Assembly (NCBI GenBank): GCA_913049535.1
Contig: CAJWYF010000001.1
Span: 62,001-126,000, forward strand
Length of the DNA stretch: 64,000 nt
Source of the DNA: an uncultured Synechococcus sp.
Lineage (GTDB): Bacteria; Cyanobacteriota; Cyanobacteriia; PCC-6307; Cyanobiaceae
Direction: 5' to 3'
The translations under genes were made by a program, and so were the position numbers. Of the stretch, positions 17,271 to 26,127 are shown one piece after another. Position 1 is the first letter of the stretch, and the number at the start of each line of letters is the position of its first letter. Under the pieces are notes generated by a model. That model was not told the origin of the DNA. It saw nothing but the letters and a program-made list of their open reading frames with translations, and did not search any database.

Positions 17271-17805
17271 GCGTGCTGAGCACTTCTTGGCTATGGGGGC
17301 CGGGGTTGACGCCAACAAACCGCGCCCTCAGGACACCACCAGGATCGATGATGAAGGTGTGCCTCTGGCTGAAGGGGGGTATCCAGGATCCATAGCGCTT
17401 GCTGACGCTGCCGCCTGGATCGGAGAGCAGGGGATAGGCCAAGCCCTCGCTCGTGCAGAAACTGGCGTGCTGTTCACTGCCGTCAGCACTGACGCCCACC
17501 ACGGCGGCGTTGATGGCTTTGAAGGCGTCCAGATCACGCTGAAACCCCTGGGCTTCGAGCGTGCAGCCGCTGGTGAAATCGCGCGGATAGAAATAGAGAA
17601 CAAGCCAGCTGCCGTTAAAGGAATCGCGGCTCAGACGCTGGCCGAGGGCACCATCTTGACCAGCGGCTTCAAGATCAAAATCCGGTGCTGTTGCATCCAG
17701 CTCCGGCAGTGTTCCGCCGAGAGCATGGACTTTGGCGGCCGGCAGTTGAGCTCCTGCCACCACAGCAGCGCCGACAATCAGGCGCAGAACATTAGCCCGC
17801 TTCAT
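17248..17805 (-). CDS. Exported peroxiredoxin of the PrxQ/BCP type
   Basis: The protein is 185 residues. The N-terminal 28 residues are a signal peptide (LRLIVGAAVVAGAQLPAAKVHA), so it should act in the thylakoid lumen or periplasm. The peroxidatic cysteine is in YPRDFTSGCTLEA. There is no second cysteine at the usual PrxQ position five residues later, but one lies downstream in SFCTSEG. It reduces peroxides using thiol electrons. It differs from the cytoplasmic bcp at 49976, which has the same fold but no leader. Confidence 0.9.
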   Translation of the reverse strand: MKRANVLRLIVGAAVVAGAQLPAAKVHALGGTLPELDATAPDFDLEAAGQDGALGQRLSRDSFNGSWLVLYFYPRDFTSGCTLEAQGFQRDLDAFKAINAAVVGVSADGSEQHASFCTSEGLAYPLLSDPGGSVSKRYGSWIPPFSQRHTFIIDPGGVLRARFVGVNPGPHSQEVLSTLKQLQQV

Positions 17806-17859
17806 GGCATATCCAAGCGGGGCTGACCTTAACCACCCGCTGGGCTTGGACGCTGAAGC

Positions 17860-18096
17860 TCAGAACTTCGAAAGGTCCACACCGAGTTGCTTGGCGTAGG
17901 CGCCCAGACCCTTCTTCTGGATGGTGCGCAACGCTGAGGTGGAGACCCGCAGCCTCACCCAGCGGTTGCCTTCGGCCCACCAGAGGCGACGCTCCTGCAG
18001 ATTCACTTGCTGCAGCTTCTTGGTGCGCACGTGGGAGTGGCTGACAGCCATGCCGTTATTGGCGCGCTTGCCGGTGAGTTGGCAGACCCGAGACAT
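17860..18096 (-). CDS. rpmB: 50S ribosomal protein L28
   Basis: This 78-residue basic protein starts [22 protein letters not shown], the standard L28 N-terminus, and ends with the [18 protein letters not shown] segment. The ORF track includes 16 extra upstream residues that are not part of the family, so the ATG at 18096 is used. On the minus strand a 5-bp stem (TGGGC/GCCCA, 18122-18135) lies in the leader about 26 bases upstream of the start; its significance is unclear. Confidence 0.97.
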   Translation of the reverse strand: MSRVCQLTGKRANNGMAVSHSHVRTKKLQQVNLQERRLWWAEGNRWVRLRVSTSALRTIQKKGLGAYAKQLGVDLSKF

Positions 18097-18247
18097 GACT
18101 TCAACCGTTTGTGGACAGCACTGGGCTTTCGCCCAAGCGACCATCCTATCAACAAAGGGTTAACCCACCTCCCAGGCCTGCGGAGCTAACGGTGTGGACG
18201 AGTACCGCATGAGCTACGGCTGATCGGTAGCATCTTTACAAATCGAT

Positions 18248-19219
18248 ATGTCCATGGCCGGTGATTTCTCCGATCTGACGCGGCTGCTTCAGTCTCGGCC
18301 AAGGCCTGTTCTTGCCAGTGGTGAGCACCGGGCCATTGTCGGCTGTGGCTATGTCGGCTCAGCCTTGATCCAGCAGTGGCGTGCCCGGGGCCATGCCATT
18401 AGTGCCACCACACGCCGGGCCTCCCGTCTGGCTGACCTTGAGGCTCGGGTGGATCAGGCGGTTCTGTTTGATTCCGAGTCCGAGAGCAACGATCTGAGTT
18501 TCATCGAGGACATTGATGTCCTGGTGATCTCACTGGCGCCAACCGGTCAGCAGCAGGTTGATCTTGAGGCCTACCGCTCGGTGTTCAGCCGCGGCATCGA
18601 GCGCCTGTGCCGAGCGATTTCCGAACGCCGCTCGAGCACTCCGCTCCAACTGATCCAACTGAGCAGTTGCGGCCTCTACGGCGATCGCGGCGGTGCGATC
18701 ACCACCGAGCAGAGCACGCTTGATCTCAGCCATCCCATCAACGCCTTGCTGGCCGGTGCCGAGGAGCGTCTACAGGCGCTGCGCGATGAGCACATCAGGA
18801 TCTGCACGCTTCGCCTCGGTGGCATTTATGGCCCTGGGCGGGAAATTCCCGAATGGTTGCTTGCTGCAGCCGGCCAGCGCGTGGAGCGTGATGGCGATCA
18901 CACCCCTTGCTGGGTCCATGTTGATGATGTGGTGCAAGCGATTGATTTGGCTGCCGAGCGGCAGCTCAATGGTGTGCTCAACGTTGTGGATGATCTAGCC
19001 CTGACCAAGCGCGCGATCACCGACCGGCTGTGTGAGGCCACCGGTTGCGCGCCTGTCTGGTGGGCTGGATCACCGAGACATGACCGTGTCTTGGATGCCT
19101 CGGTTTCCAATGCCTATGCCAAGGGGCTGGGGCTGATGTTGCACCACCCCTCGATGATTGATTGGTATCTCTCAACCCGCGATGCGGGCGAGGCTCAGAG
19201 GCCTCGCTCCATCAGTTGA
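18248..19219 (+). CDS. NAD(P)-dependent epimerase/dehydratase-like (atypical SDR) protein
   Basis: The 323-residue protein has an N-terminal nucleotide-binding motif (AIVGCGYVGSALIQQW, residues 29-44) and later SSCGLYGDRGG and LRLGGIYGPGRE, which correspond to the catalytic and substrate regions of extended SDR proteins. The Tyr-x3-Lys catalytic pair is not intact in the usual place (YGDRG), so it is an atypical member, as in the YeeZ-like group. No substrate can be named. Its 3' end overlaps htpG by 25 bases on the opposite strand. Confidence 0.85.
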   Translation: MSMAGDFSDLTRLLQSRPRPVLASGEHRAIVGCGYVGSALIQQWRARGHAISATTRRASRLADLEARVDQAVLFDSESESNDLSFIEDIDVLVISLAPTGQQQVDLEAYRSVFSRGIERLCRAISERRSSTPLQLIQLSSCGLYGDRGGAITTEQSTLDLSHPINALLAGAEERLQALRDEHIRICTLRLGGIYGPGREIPEWLLAAAGQRVERDGDHTPCWVHVDDVVQAIDLAAERQLNGVLNVVDDLALTKRAITDRLCEATGCAPVWWAGSPRHDRVLDASVSNAYAKGLGLMLHHPSMIDWYLSTRDAGEAQRPRSIS

Positions 19220-21096
19220 CCCATCAGATCACTGCTGCGCTGCTGGAAACCGGCGAGTTCGTTGGGCTCCAGTCCGCCAACGGAGAGCTTGGCCATTTCA
19301 TAGAGGTGACGGCTGAGCTTTTCCGCGAGTTCCTGAGTTGGTGAACTGCCCGCCCCGGTGATCACTGCTCCGGCACTGAGTTTCTGCAGGCCTTCCACTA
19401 GGCGGTGCCGGCGGTTCACCAGCAACACGTGGTGTTCGGGCAGTCCGGGCAGCCGCTGTTCCATCATTGCGCCCATGTCATTCATGCGGCGCATCTGTTC
19501 GGGCAGCAGGATCAGTGCCGCCGGGGCGTTGTCGCCTTTCAATGCCTGCACTTGAACGGTCACCTTGTCATTGGCCAGGGATGTTTTGAACAGATCGCGC
19601 AGGCTTTCGCTGCTGTCCTTGCCTTCTGCATCACTGAGGCCGCTGTCTTGCTCTTGTAGCGATGCATCCAGTTCGGCATCCACCCGCTGGAAGGTCAGTT
19701 CCTCATGGCGATACTCAAGCCAGGGAATGAACTGGGTGTCGATAAACGTATCCGCCAGCAACACCTCTGCACCCTGTCCCTGCCACAGGGCCAGTGCACC
19801 GGCCTGTCCAGCCTCATCGGTGCAATAAAGAATCCGCTTGTCATGGTCTGGGCCCAGGCGCGAGCGGTATCCCGCCAGGGTGGTGAAGCGCTTGCCCCCC
19901 TCAGCCTGCACAGGGTCGGGACTGTCGCCTTCTCCAGCGGCTGCTGTGGTGCCGTACAGGACAAGATCGGCGACCTGGTCGGCGAACTTCTCATCCTCCA
20001 TCGCACCGATCTTGATGAATGGAGCCAACGACTCCCAGATCTCGGCATAGCGCTTGGGCTCGTCGCGGTGGAGCTGCTTGAGACGGTCACCCACTTTCTT
20101 GGCCACAAAGCCACCAATCGAGCGCACACGGCGGTCGGTCTGCAGCGCGGAGCGGCTCACGTTCAACGGGATGTCCGGTGAGTCGATGACACCGCGCAGT
20201 GGCAGCAGGTATTTGGGCACCACCTCCTTGATGGAGTCACTGACAAAGACCTGGTTGCAGTAGAGCTTGATCTCGCCTTTCTCCCAATCGGCGCGACCTG
20301 TTGCTTTGGGGAAATAAAGGATGCCCTGCAGGTTGTAGGGATAGTCGGTGTTGAGGTGCACCCACAGCAGGGGATCGCCCTGGAAGGGGTAGAGGTAGCG
20401 ATAGAGCTCGATGTAGTCCTCATCGCTCATCTCCCTGGGGCTCTTGCGCCAGGGGGCCTCACGCTTGTTGACCGCCTCACCTTCAAGCTGCACCTCCACC
20501 GGCATGAAGTCGCAGTAGGTGCTGATCAAGGTGCGAATGCGTGAGGGCTCGATGTACTCCAGTTCCTCCTCCTGCAGATGCAGGATCACATCGGTGCCGG
20601 GTTCACTGCGCTCAGCCGCCTCGAGGCTGAAGTTCGGTGAACCGTCGCAGCTCCAGCGGACTGCTTGCGCCTCAGGCCTAGCACTCAAGCTCACCAGTTC
20701 CACTTGGCTGGCCACCATGAAGCTGGAGTAAAAGCCAAGCCCGAAGTGGCCGATGATCGCGTCGCCTTCGCTTTTGTACTTTTCAAGGAATTCTTCAGCG
20801 CTGCTGAAGGCCACCTGATTGATGTAGCGCTTGACTTCATCGGCCGTCATGCCGATGCCGTTGTCGCTGATGGTGAGCGTTTTGGCTTCCCGGTCGATGC
20901 GGATGCTGACCAGTCCATCGGGCCCTTCGCTGCAATCGCCTGCCATTGCAGCCATCCGCCGCTTGTTGATGGCATCGGTGCCGTTGCTCACCAGCTCCCT
21001 GAGAAACACCTCATGGCCGCTGTAGACGGCCTTTTTGATGATCGGGAAGATGTTCTCGGTATGGATCTGGATCTGGCCTTGCTCGAGCACCGACAT
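19195..21096 (-). CDS. htpG: Molecular chaperone HtpG (Hsp90)
   Basis: This 633-residue ATP-driven chaperone is cytoplasmic. The N-terminal GHKL ATPase domain has FLRELVSNGTDAINKRRM, DNGIGMTADEVKRYI and GHFGLGFYSSFMVA. The middle domain includes LPLRGVIDSPDIPLNVSRS, and the C-terminal dimerisation part ends near MGQLMERGL. In cyanobacteria HtpG protects against heat and light stress and is linked to phycobilisome linker stability and tetrapyrrole synthesis. The ATG at 21096 gives the normal family start. Confidence 0.98.
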   Translation of the reverse strand: MSVLEQGQIQIHTENIFPIIKKAVYSGHEVFLRELVSNGTDAINKRRMAAMAGDCSEGPDGLVSIRIDREAKTLTISDNGIGMTADEVKRYINQVAFSSAEEFLEKYKSEGDAIIGHFGLGFYSSFMVASQVELVSLSARPEAQAVRWSCDGSPNFSLEAAERSEPGTDVILHLQEEELEYIEPSRIRTLISTYCDFMPVEVQLEGEAVNKREAPWRKSPREMSDEDYIELYRYLYPFQGDPLLWVHLNTDYPYNLQGILYFPKATGRADWEKGEIKLYCNQVFVSDSIKEVVPKYLLPLRGVIDSPDIPLNVSRSALQTDRRVRSIGGFVAKKVGDRLKQLHRDEPKRYAEIWESLAPFIKIGAMEDEKFADQVADLVLYGTTAAAGEGDSPDPVQAEGGKRFTTLAGYRSRLGPDHDKRILYCTDEAGQAGALALWQGQGAEVLLADTFIDTQFIPWLEYRHEELTFQRVDAELDASLQEQDSGLSDAEGKDSSESLRDLFKTSLANDKVTVQVQALKGDNAPAALILLPEQMRRMNDMGAMMEQRLPGLPEHHVLLVNRRHRLVEGLQKLSAGAVITGAGSSPTQELAEKLSRHLYEMAKLSVGGLEPNELAGFQQRSSDLMGQLMERGL

Positions 21097-21187
21097 GAGC
21101 TGCTTGTTCGCTGACCACCGACCTTAGGAACGGCCCCCTGATGGACTCAATGGCCTTGATGGCGGGAAGCCCGAACTGCTGCAGCGC

Positions 21188-21412
21188 TCAGTTGGTGGTC
21201 TGCAGATCAGGTCGCTCCTCCGGAATGATCGCGCCTTCGACAGGACAGACCTGCAGGCAGATCCCGCAATCGATACAGGTCTGAAAATCAATCCAGTAGA
21301 AGCCTGTTCCTTTGCTGTTAGCGCCCTGTCCAGGATGGATGCAAGCCACGGGACAGGCATCAACGCAGTCGGCGATGCCTTCGCACACATTGGTGACGAT
21401 GGTGTGAGCCAC
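21188..21412 (-). CDS. Bacterial-type ferredoxin with two cluster motifs
   Basis: The 74-residue electron carrier has eight cysteines. The first group is C10, C16, C20 and C24 (CX5CX3CPVAC), and the second is C46, C49, C52, C56 (CIDCGICLQVCP). This layout is close to the Azotobacter-type FdxA ferredoxins, which hold one 3Fe-4S or 4Fe-4S and one 4Fe-4S cluster. The partner enzyme is unknown. It lies between hisZ and htpG on the same strand, with 91 bases to htpG. Confidence 0.93.
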   Translation of the reverse strand: MAHTIVTNVCEGIADCVDACPVACIHPGQGANSKGTGFYWIDFQTCIDCGICLQVCPVEGAIIPEERPDLQTTN

Positions 21413-21445
21413 AGGAACAACTGCGATGTGAACCGATCTTAAAGA

Positions 21446-22624
21446 TCAGCCCAGCCAGACCAGCTCTCCTCCCCGAAGGGCGGCGATCTGTTCGGCCTCC
21501 TTGGCGCTGCTGCAGCATTCTGGCCAGAGCTCAGCCCTCTGTCCCTGGCGGTGCAGCTCCTGCACCCGGTCGAGAGCCGCCTGAAGTTGATTGCTGCGGC
21601 CATAGGCCACCAGCTGAACGGAGGCGCCACCGCTGTCTGGAACGCCATTGCCGCTTTGAAGCAGCTGGCGCAGGGACTCCACGGCAAAGCTGAAGCCAAC
21701 GCCAGAGGCTTCATCATCTCCAGGGGCAAAACGCCGTACCAATCGGTCGTATCGCCCACCACTGGCCACGGCCATCGGAGCGTGCTCTCCCTGACAGACC
21801 AGCTTGAGCATCACCCCGTCATACAGGGCGAAGTCAGGGTGGAACGTGGGGTCAAGCTGCAGACGGATGCCCTGCCGATCGGCCTGCTGCTGAATGGTGC
21901 TGACCAGTTGTGACAGCTCCAGCAACAGCGTTGAGGCGCCAACCATCCGTTCGATCTCAGCCAGCACGCTGCTGGGTTCGCCGCGGAGATCCAGCAGAGA
22001 CCGGTAACGCTCCTTCAGATCAGCACCGATCTCCATTGCTTCGAGGCTGACCCGATCAAGGCTGCACATCACCCGCCGCAACTCCTGATGTTGGCCCTGC
22101 GGCGCACGCTCCAGCACCAGGTCGAGCAGGCCGTGGTGACCGATCAGCAGGGTGGGTTCCTGCTCACGGCTGAAGGGGAGGGCTGCAGCGGCATCCAGCA
22201 GCAGGCGCAACAGTTCGCCGTCTCCAGCAACACCGGCAGCGCCCATGAGTTCGACGCCACTCTGCAGTTCCTCTTCAATGCGGATGCCTTGATCCTCGAT
22301 GCGTTGCGCTTTGAAGGTGGATCCGCGGTAGTGAAGTCTCAGCGGCCGGTGCATGGCGGCCAGGCGCGTGCAGGCGGCCCGGGCAATGCTGGCTGTCATT
22401 TCCGGTCTCAGGCCTAGCGCTTCATCGGCCACGACCTGAAGCACCTGGCTGGCTTCAATCGCGCCACCGGCCTCGAGGGTGTCGAGCCGTTCGAGGCTCG
22501 GTGGTGTGACCTCCTCGTAGCCCCAGCGGCTGTAGATCGCTGCCAGCTGTTCGCAGATCCAGCGATTAACTCCAACATCACGGGGAAGCAGGTCCTGGGC
22601 ACCACTGGCGGGCTGAAGGGCCAT
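21446..22624 (-). CDS. hisZ: ATP phosphoribosyltransferase regulatory subunit HisZ
   Basis: The 392-residue protein resembles histidyl-tRNA synthetase (LRPEMTASIARAA, FQ-like motif HYRGSTFKAQ, AVASGGRYDRLVRRF) but lacks the full synthetase catalytic set and anticodon domain, as HisZ does. HisZ binds a short-form HisG to control the first step of histidine synthesis. Its presence implies that the genome encodes a short HisG elsewhere. It precedes the ferredoxin gene on the same strand with 33 bases between. Confidence 0.92.
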   Translation of the reverse strand: MALQPASGAQDLLPRDVGVNRWICEQLAAIYSRWGYEEVTPPSLERLDTLEAGGAIEASQVLQVVADEALGLRPEMTASIARAACTRLAAMHRPLRLHYRGSTFKAQRIEDQGIRIEEELQSGVELMGAAGVAGDGELLRLLLDAAAALPFSREQEPTLLIGHHGLLDLVLERAPQGQHQELRRVMCSLDRVSLEAMEIGADLKERYRSLLDLRGEPSSVLAEIERMVGASTLLLELSQLVSTIQQQADRQGIRLQLDPTFHPDFALYDGVMLKLVCQGEHAPMAVASGGRYDRLVRRFAPGDDEASGVGFSFAVESLRQLLQSGNGVPDSGGASVQLVAYGRSNQLQAALDRVQELHRQGQRAELWPECCSSAKEAEQIAALRGGELVWLG

Positions 22625-22670
22625 CGGATTGCTGAAGCTGCGGCCAGATCCTATGGACCGGCGTGGCGCC

Positions 22671-23513
22671 CTAAGGCGAGGGCGGTGTGATCCGAGCGTT
22701 GTAGAGCTCAGGTGGCAATGGTTGGCATTGCGCTAATCCCTCCATCAACGGTTGCTGCAGCGCCTGGGGGCAGGCCAGAACCCGACCGTTGCTCAGATCA
22801 AGCGCTTGGCCGTCGTAATCGCTCACCACGCCACCGGCACCTTCCACCAGGGCGACACCGGCTGCCAGATCCCACGGTTGCAGGCCCCGCTCCCAGTAAC
22901 CATCGAGGCTGCCTGAGGCAACAAAAGCCAGATCCAGAGCTGCGGCTCCACCTCGGCGCACGCCATGGGTGAGATGGGAGAAGTGGCAGAACTCGGTGTA
23001 GTTGTTGTCGATCACCTCACGGCGGTCGTAGGCAAAACCGGTGACTAGCAAGGCATCCATCAAGCGGTTGCAGCTGGAAACCTGCAGGGCTTGCCCATTG
23101 CAGAAGGCCCCCAAGCCATGCCCGCCGCGGTAATGCTGCTGGACACCAGGGGCGACCACAGAGCCCAGGCGGGGCTTGCCTTGATGCAGCAGACCCACCG
23201 AGCAGGCGAAAAGCGGAAACCCATGGGCGTAGTTGGTGGTTCCATCGAGTGGATCGACGCACCACTGCAGCTCAGCACTGCTGCCCTTGGAGAGGCCGCT
23301 CTCCTCGGCCAGGACACCAATCTCCGGCGTGCGTTCAGCCAGCACCTTGAGCACGGCGGCCTCGGCAGCAAGGTCGGCTTCGGTGACCAGATCGCCGGGG
23401 CGTCCTTTGCTGCGGATCTGGTTGAGGGAGCGCCAGTGTTTCGAGAGGACCTGTCCGCCGGCGTCCGCCGCCTCGCTTGCCACGTCAAGCAGCTGCTGCC
23501 AATCCATGCTCAC
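22671..23513 (-). CDS. Inositol monophosphatase family protein
   Basis: The 280-residue phosphatase has the family metal site WCVDPLDGTTNYAHGFP at about residue 84, an upstream EE pair (LAEESGLS), and the C-terminal WDLAAGVALVEGAGGVVSDYDG motif. The substrates in this family include inositol phosphate, histidinol phosphate and fructose bisphosphate; which applies cannot be read from the motifs. A histidinol-phosphatase role is conceivable because hisZ is next door, but this is only a suggestion. Its start overlaps the ferredoxin stop by four bases (ATGA). Confidence 0.9.
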   Translation of the reverse strand: MSMDWQQLLDVASEAADAGGQVLSKHWRSLNQIRSKGRPGDLVTEADLAAEAAVLKVLAERTPEIGVLAEESGLSKGSSAELQWCVDPLDGTTNYAHGFPLFACSVGLLHQGKPRLGSVVAPGVQQHYRGGHGLGAFCNGQALQVSSCNRLMDALLVTGFAYDRREVIDNNYTEFCHFSHLTHGVRRGGAAALDLAFVASGSLDGYWERGLQPWDLAAGVALVEGAGGVVSDYDGQALDLSNGRVLACPQALQQPLMEGLAQCQPLPPELYNARITPPSP

Positions 23514-23878
23514 TCCTCTTCCATTGGGATGGCGCGCCGCACGCGGCCTTTGCCAAAGGCATTGCCGAACTGCAGCATGTACACCTCATCCTCGTCTTGG
23601 GTTTCGACGGTCAACGGCCCCTGCACGGTCGCCACACACAGCAGGCCGTAGCCCTGGCGGCGCAGGTCATGGGAGAGGCCCAGGGCCTCGCGTTGATCCA
23701 GTTCTCCGCTCAGCACGCGAACAGCACAGGTGGTGCAGCAGCCGTTTCGGCAACTGAAGGGAAGCGGTTGTCCAGCCGCTTCAAATCCTTCGAGCACGTA
23801 ACGGCCTTCTTCGATTTCGGCTTGAAGCACCGTGCCGTGCTGCCGGTCATGGACAGTGACCGTGTGGCTCACGCTCAT
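23510..23878 (-). CDS. 2Fe-2S ferredoxin with C-terminal extension (FdC2-like)
   Basis: The 122-residue protein has the plant-type cluster motif CRNGCCTTC (CX4CX2C) with the fourth cysteine in LLCVATVQGP. It is longer than photosynthetic ferredoxin by about 25 residues at the C-terminus (YMLQFGNAFGKGRVRRAIP). This matches the FdC2 group conserved in cyanobacteria and plants. FdC2 appears to act outside the main photosynthetic electron route. The gene is coupled by a four-base overlap to the inositol-phosphatase-family gene. The FdC2 call rests on length and tail only. Confidence 0.88.
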   Translation of the reverse strand: MSVSHTVTVHDRQHGTVLQAEIEEGRYVLEGFEAAGQPLPFSCRNGCCTTCAVRVLSGELDQREALGLSHDLRRQGYGLLCVATVQGPLTVETQDEDEVYMLQFGNAFGKGRVRRAIPMEEE

Positions 23879-23933
23879 AGATGGGGGCGAAGTTGACTGC
23901 TAGGTTGCCAGCTGCACAGCGGGGCTGTGCCGG

Positions 23934-24020
23934 GGAGAGGTGGCCGAGTGGTCGAAGGCGCAGCACTGGAAATGCTGTATAGGGGCAACTCTATCGAGGG
24001 TTCGAATCCCTCCCTCTCCG
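23934..24020 (+). tRNA. tRNA-Ser (GGA anticodon)
   Basis: An 87-base class II tRNA with a 7-bp acceptor stem GGAGAGG/CCTCTCC and discriminator G. The anticodon stem CAGCA/TGCTG encloses loop CTGGAAA, so the anticodon is GGA and the tRNA reads UCC and UCU. The long variable arm and the T-arm GGTTCGAATCC are present. CCA is not encoded. A run of eight T lies 24 bases after the gene. Confidence 0.97.
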
Positions 24021-24096
24021 TTCTCTTCTGTAGACGGATCAACTTTTTTTTATTGGTTGCTCTGCCTTAAAGCGACCAAAACGAATCCTGGCGACG

Positions 24097-25170
24097 ATGA
24101 ACGGGACGGTATTCCGTGTCATGGTTCCCCTTCGGTCGACGTCTTTGACGCTGCTGCTTGCGATCGGCGTCGCGGCTTCTCCCTTTGCCCATCAAGCCCT
24201 CAGAGCTCAGAGCAACGGAACAATCAGCATCAGTGGCTCGAGCACCGTTGGCCCGATCACCACTCTGGCTGTCGAGGGGTTCAAGGCCACAACGTCGGGC
24301 AAGGGTGCGACGTTCAGCCCCGTTCTTGAGAATGGCTCCACCGGTGGATTCCGGCAGTTCTGTGCCGGTCAGACAGCCATCAGCAACGCCTCACGTCCCA
24401 TCAGTGCCGAGGAGTTGAAGACCTGCGCGGCCAACGGAGTCAGTTTCTATGAGCTGCCTGTGGCCTTTGATGCCATCACCGTGGTGGTGAACCGCAAGAA
24501 CACCTGGGCCAAGAGCATCTCCCTGCCAGAGCTCAAACGGCTTTGGTCCGAGCAGGCCCAAGGCAAGGTCAAGCGTTGGAACCAAGTGAGCCTTGACTGG
24601 CCCAACAAGCCCATCGCTTTGTTCGGACCAGGTCAGGACTCAGGCACGTTTGACACCTTTAACAAAGCGGTGAACGGCAACAAGCGCAATTCCCGCACGG
24701 ACTACACCAGCAGCGAAAATGACAATGTGCTGGTGCGTGGCGTTGCGGGCAATGCCAATGCTCTTGGCTACTTCGGTTTTGCCTACTTCAATGCCAACCG
24801 GGACAAGCTGCGCGCCTTGGCGATCAAAGGTCCAAAAGGCACGGTGAAGCCCTCGGTCCAAACTGTTCAGAACGGCAGTTATCTGCCCCTTTCTCGCCCG
24901 ATCTTCATTTACGTCAGCCAGAACCAGCTCAAGGCCAACCCCAGCCTGCGTGCCTTTGTGAGCTATTACCTCAAGAACGCCACTGATCTGGTCGAGAAGG
25001 AAGGCTCGATCCCGTTGACCACAGCGCAATACAGGATTGTGGAAGGCAAGATGCTCAAGCAGATCACAGGCAGCGCTTTTGCCGGTCAGATCCCTGTTGG
25101 CCTCACGTTGAGCGAATTGCTCAACCGCAACATCGATCAACAGACCAAACGGCCTGAATATCACCAGTGA
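24097..25170 (+). CDS. sphX: Periplasmic phosphate-binding protein, SphX type
   Basis: The 357-residue protein has a signal peptide (LTLLLAIGVAASPFAHQALRA) and a PBP-like phosphate-binding domain. The ligand loop ISGSSTVGPIT replaces the GAGASFP loop of classical PstS, and GQDSGTFDTF corresponds to the second loop. This is the SphX-type protein found beside pst genes in cyanobacteria, induced by phosphate shortage. ATG codons at 24097 and 24121 are both possible starts; the second gives a more compact leader. It faces pstB across a strong hairpin and lies 76 bases after tRNA-Ser. Confidence 0.88.
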   Translation: MNGTVFRVMVPLRSTSLTLLLAIGVAASPFAHQALRAQSNGTISISGSSTVGPITTLAVEGFKATTSGKGATFSPVLENGSTGGFRQFCAGQTAISNASRPISAEELKTCAANGVSFYELPVAFDAITVVVNRKNTWAKSISLPELKRLWSEQAQGKVKRWNQVSLDWPNKPIALFGPGQDSGTFDTFNKAVNGNKRNSRTDYTSSENDNVLVRGVAGNANALGYFGFAYFNANRDKLRALAIKGPKGTVKPSVQTVQNGSYLPLSRPIFIYVSQNQLKANPSLRAFVSYYLKNATDLVEKEGSIPLTTAQYRIVEGKMLKQITGSAFAGQIPVGLTLSELLNRNIDQQTKRPEYHQ

Positions 25171-25220
25171 TGCGGTGTTGTTGGGTGCAGTGCTAAGGCC
25201 TAACAGCTGCACCCGCAGCC

Positions 25221-25265
25221 ATCAGTAAGCCCCCGCGCCAGTGCGCGGCGTGGGGGCTTACTGAT
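25221..25265. terminator. Strong bidirectional terminator between sphX and pstB
   Basis: A 19-bp stem with one G-T pair joins ATCAGTAAGCCCCCGCGCC (25221-25239) and its complement at 25247-25265, with a 7-base loop. It lies between two convergent genes and touches the pstB stop codon. It should stop transcription from both sides. Confidence 0.85.
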
Positions 25266-26080
25266 CAACCAAAACGCCCGCTGACGTATTCCTGGGTTGC
25301 TTCCTGTTTGGGGTTGTTGAAGATGTTTGCGGTTTCATCAAATTCGACCAGATAGCCGACCTTGCCTGAGCCACCCTCAACGGCGACAGCGTTGTAGAAG
25401 GCGGTCATGTCAGAAACACGCACCGCCTGCTGCATGTTGTGGGTCACGATCACAATGGTGAACTCCTTCTTGAGCTCGTGCATCGTCTCTTCCACTTTCA
25501 GCGTCGAAATCGGATCGAGGGCTGAGCAGGGCTCATCCATCAAGATCAGGTCAGGCTGGGTGGCGATGGTTCGGGCAATGCAGAGACGCTGCTGCTGACC
25601 GCCAGAGAGCGAGTATCCGCTCTGGTTGAGCTTGTCTTTGCACTCATCCCAGACGGCGGCGCGACGCAGGGAGCTTTCCACAAGCTCATCCATGTTGCCG
25701 GTGTAGCCATTGATGCGAGCACCGAACGCGATGTTCTCGTAGATGCTCTTGGGGAAAGGATTCGGCCGTTGGAACACCATGCCGATGCGGCGGCGCACTT
25801 CCACAGGGTCGACGTTGGGGGCATAGAGGTCCTGGCCCTCGTAAATGACCCGGCCCTTGAGGCTGCAGCTGGGGATGAGGTCGTTCATCCGGTTGAAGCA
25901 GCGCAGCACCGTGCTCTTGCCACAGCCCGATGGTCCGATGAAGGCCGTCACCTTGCCGCGAGGGACCTCAAGGAAGACATTTTTGACGGCCTCAAATGAC
26001 CCGTAGCTGATCGTCACATCGTCACAGGTGAGCGCCACCTGTTCATCAGGCACGTCAGCGATGTGGCTGGAGAACGTCAT
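25265..26080 (-). CDS. pstB: Phosphate ABC transporter ATP-binding protein PstB
   Basis: This 271-residue ATPase energises phosphate import at the cytoplasmic membrane. Walker A is GPSGCGKST (about residue 53), the signature [13 protein letters not shown] follows, and Walker B is [13 protein letters not shown]. The PstB-typical [11 protein letters not shown] segment identifies the substrate class. It is the last gene of pstS-pstC-pstA-pstB, 47 bases after pstA. ATP-binding proteins of this family can also carry a regulatory signal to the PhoR sensor. Confidence 0.98.
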   Translation of the reverse strand: MTFSSHIADVPDEQVALTCDDVTISYGSFEAVKNVFLEVPRGKVTAFIGPSGCGKSTVLRCFNRMNDLIPSCSLKGRVIYEGQDLYAPNVDPVEVRRRIGMVFQRPNPFPKSIYENIAFGARINGYTGNMDELVESSLRRAAVWDECKDKLNQSGYSLSGGQQQRLCIARTIATQPDLILMDEPCSALDPISTLKVEETMHELKKEFTIVIVTHNMQQAVRVSDMTAFYNAVAVEGGSGKVGYLVEFDETANIFNNPKQEATQEYVSGRFG

Positions 26081-26127
26081 GGGGTGAGAAGCAGAGGTTG
26101 CTCTAAAGAAAGTTTGACAGTGGGGGC

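Noticed and set aside
23934-24020. tRNA-Ser as an integration site
   Set aside because: No integrase, repeat of the tRNA 3' end or foreign-looking genes follow; the next genes are the phosphate uptake block.
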